NCBI GenBank assembly: GCA_011772275.1
Contig: WVZU01000040.1
Coordinates: 1 to 5,799, forward strand
Reading direction: 5' to 3'
Length of the DNA stretch: 5,799 bases
Origin: Planctomycetales bacterium
Lineage (GTDB): Bacteria > Planctomycetota > Planctomycetia > Pirellulales > UBA7805
Shown here: piece after piece, positions 1 to 5,570 of the stretch
Position numbering within the stretch: position 1 is the first letter of the stretch
How the letters are laid out: every line of letters begins with the position of its first letter
Made by a program: the position numbers and the translations under genes
Notes under the pieces: model-generated
Seen by the model: the letters and a program-made list of their open reading frames with translations, nothing else
The model's database searches: none
Told to the model about the DNA's origin: nothing

Positions 1-34
1 CCGTCAGAGGACGGAACGACCAACAGGTGGCCGT

Positions 35-40
35 AAGGAA
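35..40 (+). promoter_or_regulatory. Ribosome binding site of the alpha-toroid gene
   Basis: AAGGAA lies about 7 nt before the ATG at 47, a normal Shine-Dalgarno distance. It supports that start. The 34 bases before it hold a small 5-bp inverted repeat (CCGTC 1-5, GACGG 10-14, loop AGAG) cut close to the window edge, whose meaning cannot be judged. Confidence 0.55.
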
Positions 41-46
41 AACTTC

Positions 47-1369
47 ATGGTTCGCAGATGGTTCCCCGGGGCGCTGCTGGTCGCCCTGATGACGGTGGCA
101 AGCGTGAACCGGGTGGTGGCTGACGAACCGCCGCGGACCGGTGCGGAAGGCGTGAACCAAGCTTTTCCGGTACCGCGACCTGAGCCCGTGGATCCGCCCA
201 GCCCGGCTGACCTGCAGGCCGCGCTGACCGGCGGGGTCGATTTTTTGTTGAACGTCCAGGTCCACAACGGCGCCTGGGGCAGCCCGCGGCGAACCAAGGG
301 AATGGATGTCTACGCACCCGTTCCTGGTGCTCATCATGCCTTTCGCGCCGCGACGACGGCCTTGTGCCTGATGGCCCTGATCGAAAGCGGCGACAGCCGG
401 CCCGAGGTTCAGCGGGCAATCCAGCGGGGCCAAGCATGGTGGCTGGCTCATGGTCAGCAGGTACGTCGAGCCGACGGGGTTGCCTTGTACAACGTGTGGG
501 CACACGCGTACGGCATTCAGGCGCTGCTAAAAATGCAGAGCCGAGCCGCGGGCCAGCAAGATGACTCGACAGCAACCAGAGAGCCCATTCAAAAGGCGAT
601 CCAGCACCAGATTCGGATGCTGGACCGCTACGAATCGGTCAACGGGGGCTGGGGATATTACGATTTTTCGTACCAGCTGCAAAAACCATCCAGCATTCCG
701 ACCTGTTTTACGACCGCCACCTGCCTGATCGCCTTGCTGCAGGCACGGCAGGCCGGTTACGAGGTACAGCAGCGGACGATTCAGCGGGCGGTGGAGGCTA
801 TCAACCGGCAGCGCAAGGCCGACTTCAGTTACCTCTACAGCGGCAGGCACCGCTGGTACCCGATGTTCGGTATCAACCGGCCCGCCGGTAGCCTCGGACG
901 TAGCCAGGTCTGCAATCTGGCCCTGCGGATGTCGGGTGACGAGCGGGTGACGGACCAGGTGCTGATCGACTGGCTGGATCGGCTGTTTGCCCGCAATCTG
1001 TGGCTGGATATCGGCCGAAAGCGGCCGATACCCCACGAGTCGTATTTTGGCGTGGCTGGCTATTTCTTCTACTACGGCCACTATTATGCGTCGTTGTGCA
1101 TCGAGCAGTTGCCGGCCGCCCAGCGGCCGCAATATCAGGCGATGATGGCCAGGCTGCTGCTGGGCCTGCAGGAAAAAGATGGGTCGTGGTGGGACTTTCC
1201 ACTGTACGATTACCACCAGCCCTACGGGACGGCCATGGCGGTGATGTCCCTGATCCGCTGCCGCGCCGCAGAAAAGCAGGCCGCCAACAGCTCCCGGCAC
1301 GCCGGGATTCCGGCAACGGCCAGACCAAGCGCCCCCTCGGATGCCAGACCGAGCGCCCCGGCGGATTGA
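47..1369 (+). CDS. Secreted alpha-toroid protein with prenyltransferase/squalene oxidase-like repeats, function unknown
   Basis: A 440-residue protein whose composition fits export. Residues 1-25 form a Sec-type signal peptide: basic MVRR, a hydrophobic stretch at about 8-20, and likely cleavage after VVA25. Three QW-like motifs mark an alpha/alpha-toroid fold: 62-79 (G..FL...Q...GAWG), about 193-207 (NGGWGYYDF) and 368-382 (LLLGLQEKDGSWW). Small-residue helices follow them: about 99-112, 219-233 and 391-404. An aromatic segment, FGVAGYFFYYGHYYAS (334-349), stands out. These repeats are known from squalene-hopene cyclases and protein prenyltransferases. The cyclase DxDD acid motif is not visible and the protein is shorter than a cyclase (about 630 residues or more), so cyclase activity is unlikely. 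The tail (about 410-440) is low-complexity Ala/Pro/Ser and probably disordered. The ATG at 47 is supported by the AAGGA at 35-39 and by the signal peptide directly after it. It converges on the acyltransferase gene. The fold is fairly sure; the role is not known. Confidence 0.82.
   Translation: MVRRWFPGALLVALMTVASVNRVVADEPPRTGAEGVNQAFPVPRPEPVDPPSPADLQAALTGGVDFLLNVQVHNGAWGSPRRTKGMDVYAPVPGAHHAFRAATTALCLMALIESGDSRPEVQRAIQRGQAWWLAHGQQVRRADGVALYNVWAHAYGIQALLKMQSRAAGQQDDSTATREPIQKAIQHQIRMLDRYESVNGGWGYYDFSYQLQKPSSIPTCFTTATCLIALLQARQAGYEVQQRTIQRAVEAINRQRKADFSYLYSGRHRWYPMFGINRPAGSLGRSQVCNLALRMSGDERVTDQVLIDWLDRLFARNLWLDIGRKRPIPHESYFGVAGYFFYYGHYYASLCIEQLPAAQRPQYQAMMARLLLGLQEKDGSWWDFPLYDYHQPYGTAMAVMSLIRCRAAEKQAANSSRHAGIPATARPSAPSDARPSAPAD
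1319..1366 (+). repeat. Two-copy 24-bp in-frame tandem repeat at the 3' end of the alpha-toroid gene
   Basis: Units 1319-1342 and 1343-1366 match at 21 of 24 positions and encode ARPSAPSD and ARPSAPAD. The second unit ends exactly at the TGA stop (1367-1369). The period is a multiple of three, so copy-number change would only lengthen or shorten the Pro/Ala/Ser tail. Differences lie at unit positions 9, 18 and 19. Confidence 0.85.
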
Positions 1370-1493
1370 GGACGCGTTCTGCAGAGGGGTATGGCTGTCA
1401 AAGCGAGCTTCTGCCCCAACAGCCGGGGTGCTGCAAGGGCGTCAAGCGAGCGAGTCAGGCATGCCGAATTCGTTCCCCGACACAGCCTGCGCG
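1370..1493. other. Convergent intergenic region, no clear terminator
   Basis: This 124-bp gap separates two genes that point at each other, so transcription must end here from both sides. Several short, mutually exclusive stems can be drawn: CCCC 1414-1417 with GGGG 1425-1428 (loop AACAGCC), GGCTGT 1393-1398 with ACAGCC 1419-1424, and CAGC 1420-1423 with GCTG 1430-1433. None is followed by a T-run on either strand. Factor-dependent termination, or a weak bidirectional structure around 1412-1433, is possible. No gene is seen in the gap. Confidence 0.4.
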
Positions 1494-2678
1494 CTACATC
1501 CCGTCCAGCAGCCGCTGGACTTCTTGTTCCATCTGTCGCGTGAGCTCGGCGGCCGCACCTTTGGCTTTGCGATCGCGGGGGACCGGGATCGGCGGACCGA
1601 AGACCACGGTCGCCCTCCGTCGGCCGCGGATGGCGGCGCTGTAGACGCCCAGGACATCCTCTTCGAACTTGTCCAGCGTCTCGGCCATCCGCTCGATGGT
1701 CGGTCGCTCCTGCACGTAGTCCCCTGGGTAGCTGAACAGTTGCACGACCAGGAACAAGTCGTCCAGATCGTGTTGGAAGGCCTTGCGTCCGGCATCGCCT
1801 GCCGCTAGCTGGGCCAGCTGCTGGAGGGCGTGTCGCCGCAGCAGTTTGACCCGTTCGGGAATCTGCCGCTGCGGGTCCGCCGGTTCGATGCCGTACCGCT
1901 CTTCGATTTCGTTCAGGATATGGTCGGCCAGGGCGTCGATCCGCTGAGGTAGCGGCCCGGTGGCGGTATGCCCCAAAAATTCCAGTTCTTTCAGGGCCAT
2001 GGCGCCTTCGGCAAAACGGTAAATCCGCTGGGGCAGTGTCAGATCCGGCCGGGGTCGCCAGAAGATTTCCTCTTCCAGCCGATCCATCAAGGCCAGCAGG
2101 TTATCTGTCGGGTCGTCGAGGTATTGGTATTTGATGCCGCAGGGGATGCAGACCACCTCGCGGGCGGCCCGTTTGGCGGCCGTCAGGGCGATGGTGGCGG
2201 CCCCCTCACGAAAGGGCGTCACCCGCTCGTTGATGTGATACACCTCCCCCTCGGGGAAGATGACCAGCGGATACGGCCGGTTTTGCAGAATCTGTGTGGC
2301 CTGGCGAAAGGCCGTCAAGTCCGTCCCCTCCCGGTCGACGCTGAAACAGCCGTGAGATTGCAGGATCCACTGGCCGATCCGTGTCCGCTGAGCGAATACT
2401 TGCCAGGCGGTCATGAAGAAAAAGGGGCAGCCGGCCTGGTCCGCGGCGTTGTACATGATGTGGGCGTCGGCGTGGCCCGAATGATTGGGGGTGATCAGGA
2501 TCCCCTGGCCGGCCTCCATCGCCGCTTGCAGAGGACCCGGCTGCCGGACTTCGACCTCCATCAATTGTTGCTCGCGGTGCTGCATCCGCTGGCGGAGCGG
2601 TCGCCACAACCAGACCCAGAAGGGATGCAATTTTGGCGGCCACCAGCGGGGGGGTATTTGCTGGGCATAGCGATTCAT
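1494..2678 (-). CDS. 1-acylglycerol-3-phosphate acyltransferase-like (PlsC/LPLAT family) protein with long C-terminal extension
   Basis: A 394-residue protein of the PlsC-type lysophospholipid acyltransferase family, which transfers acyl chains to lysophospholipids at the cytoplasmic membrane. Block I is NHSGHAD at 65-71, the catalytic HX4D (H66, D71). Block II is GCFSVDREG at 110-118 (R116). Block III is FPEGE at 141-145. Block IV is about 177-184 (CIPCGIKY). The Trp/Pro-rich N-terminus (residues 9-27) has no full transmembrane helix and may attach to the membrane surface. Typical PlsC proteins have about 240 residues; here residues 190-394 add a mostly helical, charged extension ending in GPPIPVPRDR (361-370) and a helix. 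Start: ATG at 2676-2678, with AGGA (complement of 2686-2689) 7 nt upstream. It is transcribed away from fumC. The catalytic motifs are intact, so an active acyltransferase is likely. The acceptor (lysophosphatidate or another lipid) cannot be told from sequence. Confidence 0.87.
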   Translation of the reverse strand: MNRYAQQIPPRWWPPKLHPFWVWLWRPLRQRMQHREQQLMEVEVRQPGPLQAAMEAGQGILITPNHSGHADAHIMYNAADQAGCPFFFMTAWQVFAQRTRIGQWILQSHGCFSVDREGTDLTAFRQATQILQNRPYPLVIFPEGEVYHINERVTPFREGAATIALTAAKRAAREVVCIPCGIKYQYLDDPTDNLLALMDRLEEEIFWRPRPDLTLPQRIYRFAEGAMALKELEFLGHTATGPLPQRIDALADHILNEIEERYGIEPADPQRQIPERVKLLRRHALQQLAQLAAGDAGRKAFQHDLDDLFLVVQLFSYPGDYVQERPTIERMAETLDKFEEDVLGVYSAAIRGRRRATVVFGPPIPVPRDRKAKGAAAELTRQMEQEVQRLLDGM

Positions 2679-2781
2679 GACGGCATCCTAAACCAGGCGG
2701 CTTCCCAGGCCCAGATGTGATAGCAGGGGGACGATCATCACTCTTTTGTCCGCTTCCGCCAATCTGTATTATGTGCGGCGT
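2679..2781. promoter_or_regulatory. Divergent intergenic promoter region between the acyltransferase gene and fumC
   Basis: These 103 bp must hold the promoters of both divergent genes unless one lies inside a coding sequence. On the minus strand, AGGA (complement of 2686-2689) fits as the acyltransferase ribosome binding site. I see no good -35/-10 pair for that gene. A short imperfect inverted repeat (GTGAT 2717-2721, ATCAC 2737-2741) sits mid-region and could be an operator, but five base pairs are weak evidence. Confidence 0.45.
2746..2772 (+). promoter_or_regulatory. Candidate fumC promoter giving a nearly leaderless mRNA
   Basis: TATTAT at 2767-2772 matches the TATAAT -10 consensus well. 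A weak -35-like TTGTCC lies at 2746-2751, with a short 15-nt spacer. A -10 here would start transcription at about 2778-2780, just before the ATG at 2782. That would explain why no Shine-Dalgarno sequence precedes this ATG. This is inference from sequence only. Confidence 0.35.
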
Positions 2782-4206
2782 ATGTCCGACTACCGCATAG
2801 AACGTGATTCGATGGGTGAAGTACGGGTCCCGGCCGGGGCCTATTACGGGGCCCAAACCCAGCGGGCCGTCCACAATTTTCCCATTTCCGGATGGTCCCT
2901 CCCGCCGGCCCTGATCCACGCCCTGGGGGAGGTGAAATACGCGGCAGCGGTTGCCAACCGCGATCTGGGAAAACTGACCGGCAGCGGCAAAAATCCGCTG
3001 AAGGCCGCCCAGGTGGAGGCGTTGCTGGCCGCCTGCCGCGAAGTGGCAGCAGGCGAGCTGGATGACCAGTTTCCCATCGATGTCTTTCAAACCGGTTCGG
3101 GCACTTCCAGCAACATGAACGCCAACGAGGTGATCAGCAGTCGGGCCATCGAGTTGTCGGGCGGAGATCGGTTTGCGGCCCAGAAACCGATCCATCCCAA
3201 CGACCATGTGAACATGGGGCAGAGCACCAATGACATGTTCCCCACGGCGATCCACGTGGCGGTGGGCGTGCAGATCCAGCAGCGGCTGATTCCGGCCCTG
3301 GAGCGTTTTTGCGAGGTGCTAACTGAAAAGGCATCGCAGTGGGACCAGGTGATCAAGATCGGCCGCACGCATCTGGCCGATGCGACACCGCTGCGGCTGG
3401 GCCAGGAGATCGGCGGGTTCGCTCGCCAGCTGCAGCTCTCCGTCCAGCGGGCCCAGAGTGCCGTGGAAGCGGTCGTCGAACTTCCGGTGGGAGGCACGGC
3501 CGTGGGCAGTGGCATCAATACGCATCCTCAATTCGGCGCCCGGGTCTCCGCGGTACTGGCCGAGCAAACCGGCATCGGCTTCGTGGAGGCCGTCAACCAT
3601 TTCGAAGCCAACGCTCAGCGGGACGGCCTGGTCGAGTGCCATGGCAACCTGCGGGCGATCGCCGTGACGCTGATGAACGTGGCCAACAATATCCGCTGGC
3701 TGGGTTCGGGTCCGCGGTGTGGTTTTTACGAGTTAAAACTGCCCGATTTGCAACCGGGAAGTTCGATCATGCCCGGCAAGGTCAATCCGGTGATGTGCGA
3801 AAGCCTGATGCAGGTGGCGGCCCGGGTGATGGGCAATGACCAGACGGTGGCGGTCTGTGGGGCCAGCGGCGGGCAGTTCCAGTTAAACATCATGATGCCG
3901 GTGATGGGCCAGACGACGCTGGAGAGCATCGCGCTGATGGCCCGGGCGGTGGAGGCTTTTATCGATTTCTGCGCCGCGGATATGGAGGCTCATGTGGAGG
4001 CCTGTGAGGCGGCGGTGGAAAAGAGTCTTTCCATGGTCACCAGCCTGAACCCCTACATCGGCTACGAAAAGGCCGCGGCCCTGGCCAAGGAAGCGTTCCA
4101 GACGGGCCAAACGATTCGCCAGTTGTGCCGTGCTCAGCAGGTTTTGCCCGATCGGCAGTTGGACGAAGCGCTGGATGCGATGCGGATGACCGAGCCGCAC
4201 GAGTAA
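2782..4206 (+). CDS. fumC: Class II fumarate hydratase (fumarase C)
   Basis: A 474-residue cytoplasmic enzyme of the TCA cycle that interconverts fumarate and L-malate. It acts as a homotetramer and needs no iron-sulfur cluster. Family motifs are intact: TGSGTSSNMN (104-113), HPNDHVNMGQSTND (138-151), GRTHLADATPL with the active-site-region His197, and the signature loop GSSIMPGKVN (326-335) with the catalytic-loop Ser327/Ser328, Lys333 and Asn335. Length matches E. coli FumC (467 residues). The ATG at 2782 gives MSDYRIERDSMGEV, the usual family N-terminus. A TTG 36 nt upstream (2746) stays open in frame but would add 12 residues without family support and would overlap the promoter-like bases. 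No Shine-Dalgarno is visible at either start. Aspartase and argininosuccinate lyase share the superfamily loop, but the overall match is to fumarase. An exported TPR gene follows 33 nt after the stop. Confidence 0.96.
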   Translation: MSDYRIERDSMGEVRVPAGAYYGAQTQRAVHNFPISGWSLPPALIHALGEVKYAAAVANRDLGKLTGSGKNPLKAAQVEALLAACREVAAGELDDQFPIDVFQTGSGTSSNMNANEVISSRAIELSGGDRFAAQKPIHPNDHVNMGQSTNDMFPTAIHVAVGVQIQQRLIPALERFCEVLTEKASQWDQVIKIGRTHLADATPLRLGQEIGGFARQLQLSVQRAQSAVEAVVELPVGGTAVGSGINTHPQFGARVSAVLAEQTGIGFVEAVNHFEANAQRDGLVECHGNLRAIAVTLMNVANNIRWLGSGPRCGFYELKLPDLQPGSSIMPGKVNPVMCESLMQVAARVMGNDQTVAVCGASGGQFQLNIMMPVMGQTTLESIALMARAVEAFIDFCAADMEAHVEACEAAVEKSLSMVTSLNPYIGYEKAAALAKEAFQTGQTIRQLCRAQQVLPDRQLDEALDAMRMTEPHE

Positions 4207-4222
4207 GCCCCACATCGAAATG

Positions 4223-4230
4223 AGAAGGAG
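4223..4230 (+). promoter_or_regulatory. Strong Shine-Dalgarno site of the TPR gene
   Basis: AGAAGGAG ends 9 nt before the ATG at 4240. It is the strongest ribosome binding site in the window and fixes that start. It lies within the 33-nt gap after fumC, which leaves little room for a separate promoter, so the TPR gene is probably translated from a fumC-TPR mRNA. Confidence 0.7.
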
Positions 4231-4239
4231 ATCGGATCG

Positions 4240-5352
4240 ATGCCGCGAGGTCTGAAAAACACACTCTGTCTGGCGTTGGTGACCGGCTTGTCGATCGTTG
4301 TTCTCGCGCCCGCGTCGGCTGCTGCACAAAAAGCCCTGCAGCCGGTGCAATCGTCGACCGATCCGAAAGCCCTCATCAAAACGGCCTATGTCAAATCCAA
4401 GACGGCGCGGGATCAGCGCGAGTTCGCTGAGATTGTTTACTTGCTGGACCGAGCCTTGCGGAGTGACGGGTTGCTGCCGTCCCATCAGAAGTATGCCAGC
4501 GGATTGAAGGGGTGGGCCCATAATCGTTTGGGCGAACAGCTGGTCAAACGGGGCCGCGAAGCGGCCGCCTTGGGACAATTTGAACTGGCTGTGAAGGCAA
4601 ACGAAAGCCATTGGAAGGCCCTTCACAATCGGGGTGTCAGCTATGCAATCGCCGGCCAGCAGAAAAAGGCGCTGGCCGATTTTAAGGCCGTGATTCGGAT
4701 CCGGCCCGAATTTGCCAATAGTTGGTTCAATCGGGGTGAAATCTATCTGGAATACGGCGATCTGGATGGGGCGATTGCCGATTATTCCGAAGCGATTCGG
4801 CTGGCGCCGTCCGATCCCACCTTCTACCACGCGCGTGCCACCGCGCGGGCCCGCCTTGGCGAGATCGAGCGTGCCGCAGACGATTTGGACCGCGCCTTGC
4901 GGCTTAACCCCAGACTGGTCGCAGCTTTCGTCGACCGCGGCGATATCCGAGTCCAAGAGGGGCAGTACCAGGATGCGATTGACGACTATCGAGCGGCCCT
5001 GCATAACGATGAACAGTACGGGCCGGCCTACCGCAGCCTGGCTTGGATGATGGCCACCTGTCCGGTGGAACGTTACCGTGATCAAAAGCGGGGACTCGCG
5101 GCGGCGCGAAAAGCGCTCGCGTTGCTGGGCGAAGATGATCACAGCTGCCTGGAAGTCCTGGCCGCCGCAGAGGCCAATGCCGGAAACTACCCAGAAGCGG
5201 TTGCTACCCAATCGCGGGCCGTGATTGTTATTCGAAAGCGGGCGTTGAAAGGACAGCTGGCTATGGCCGAAAAACGGCTGGCGCGGTATCAGCAAGGGGT
5301 CCCCTACCGGCAGGAGCTGATCGCCTCCACTTCACAGACTGGCCCGCGCTAG
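4240..5352 (+). CDS. Exported tetratricopeptide repeat (TPR) protein
   Basis: A 370-residue protein. Residues 1-29 form a Sec signal peptide: basic MPRGLK, a hydrophobic core at about 8-23, then an APASAAAQ cleavage region around 27-29. No lipobox cysteine is seen; Cys10 lies inside the hydrophobic core. TPR units fall at about 92-125 (degenerate), 126-159 (ALHNRGVSYAIAG), 160-193 (SWFNRGEIYLEYG), 194-227 and 228-261 (VDRGDIRVQEGQY). A distinct C-terminal module follows: LAWMMATCP (267-275), RDQKRGLAAARKAL (280-293) and a last TPR-like unit, about 301-330. That module is often seen at the C-terminus of planctomycete TPR proteins. TPRs are protein-binding scaffolds with no enzyme activity, so the partner is unknown. 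Residues 30-90 have no recognised domain. The basic C-terminus (about 332-350) is probably a helix. The signal peptide points to the periplasm or an envelope location. The start is set by AGAAGGAG upstream and by the signal peptide. Confidence 0.85.
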   Translation: MPRGLKNTLCLALVTGLSIVVLAPASAAAQKALQPVQSSTDPKALIKTAYVKSKTARDQREFAEIVYLLDRALRSDGLLPSHQKYASGLKGWAHNRLGEQLVKRGREAAALGQFELAVKANESHWKALHNRGVSYAIAGQQKKALADFKAVIRIRPEFANSWFNRGEIYLEYGDLDGAIADYSEAIRLAPSDPTFYHARATARARLGEIERAADDLDRALRLNPRLVAAFVDRGDIRVQEGQYQDAIDDYRAALHNDEQYGPAYRSLAWMMATCPVERYRDQKRGLAAARKALALLGEDDHSCLEVLAAAEANAGNYPEAVATQSRAVIVIRKRALKGQLAMAEKRLARYQQGVPYRQELIASTSQTGPR

Positions 5353-5570
5353 CCCAGATTTCTCACCAGGTATTTGCTCAGCGAAGGCCGAGTCTTTGCC
5401 CGGCCGCGTCCGGACTCACTATGGAAGGCTTAACTTAAAATCTACACGCTTGAAGTCAAATCGCGTCGTCTTCCTTGCCAGGCAAAGACTTCATGTCGCT
5501 GGCTATGAAGCTTGGGAAAAATCGGGGCTGAACTGGCTCTCCCCACAAAATTTCTCGCAGGCAGGTCACC
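5353..5570 (+). other. Intergenic leader, locally AT-richer, with inverted repeats
   Basis: This 218-nt gap separates the TPR gene from the next membrane-protein gene. A -10-like TAAAAT lies at 5436-5441, without a good -35. No T-run terminator follows the TPR stop codon. A perfect 10-bp inverted repeat joins 5391-5400 and 5481-5490, and a palindrome TTGCCAGGCAA lies at 5475-5485. The stretch 5421-5470 is visibly richer in A and T than the coding regions, as expected for a promoter. No tRNA or known riboswitch was recognised. Confidence 0.45.
5391..5490 (+). repeat. Perfect 10-bp inverted repeat, arms 80 nt apart
   Basis: AGTCTTTGCC (5391-5400) is the exact reverse complement of GGCAAAGACT (5481-5490). 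One extra G-U pair (5390 with 5491) can be added in RNA. The arms could close a long stem in a transcript of this leader if transcription starts upstream of 5391, or mark paired protein sites in DNA. The right arm overlaps the palindrome TTGCCAGGCAA (5475-5485). Confidence 0.5.

Noticed and set aside
62..1250. Squalene-hopene cyclase or other terpene cyclase annotation for the first gene
   Set aside because: QW-like motifs are present, but the DxDD catalytic motif is not visible, the length is too short and a signal peptide exports the protein.
1341..1808. A 155-codon plus-strand frame across the convergent region into the acyltransferase gene
   Set aside because: Most of it is antisense to the conserved acyltransferase C-terminus, and its translation shows no coding features.
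2717..2741. GTGAT...ATCAC inverted repeat as a regulator binding site
   Set aside because: Five pairs with a 15-nt spacer are expected by chance. It is only mentioned within the intergenic entry.
2206..3255. A 349-codon minus-strand frame spanning the start of fumC, the intergenic region and part of the acyltransferase gene
   Set aside because: It overlaps the acyltransferase catalytic region in another frame and the antisense of the fumC motifs. It crosses the divergent promoter region and its composition is Gly/Pro/Arg-rich shadow-like.
3883..5295. A 470-codon open frame on the minus strand opposite the fumC tail and the TPR gene
   Set aside because: The opposite strand encodes well-supported proteins. 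The minus product has no signal peptide, repeat pattern or recognisable motif. Long antisense frames are common in GC-rich genes.
5339..5367. CTGG...CCAG stem around the TPR stop codon with ATTTCT after it, as a terminator
   Set aside because: Only four base pairs, a long loop and no real T-run.
5450..5478. TTGAAG at 5450-5455 as a -35 box for the membrane-protein gene
   Set aside because: No -10-like hexamer occurs 15-19 nt downstream; the sequence there is CCTTGC.
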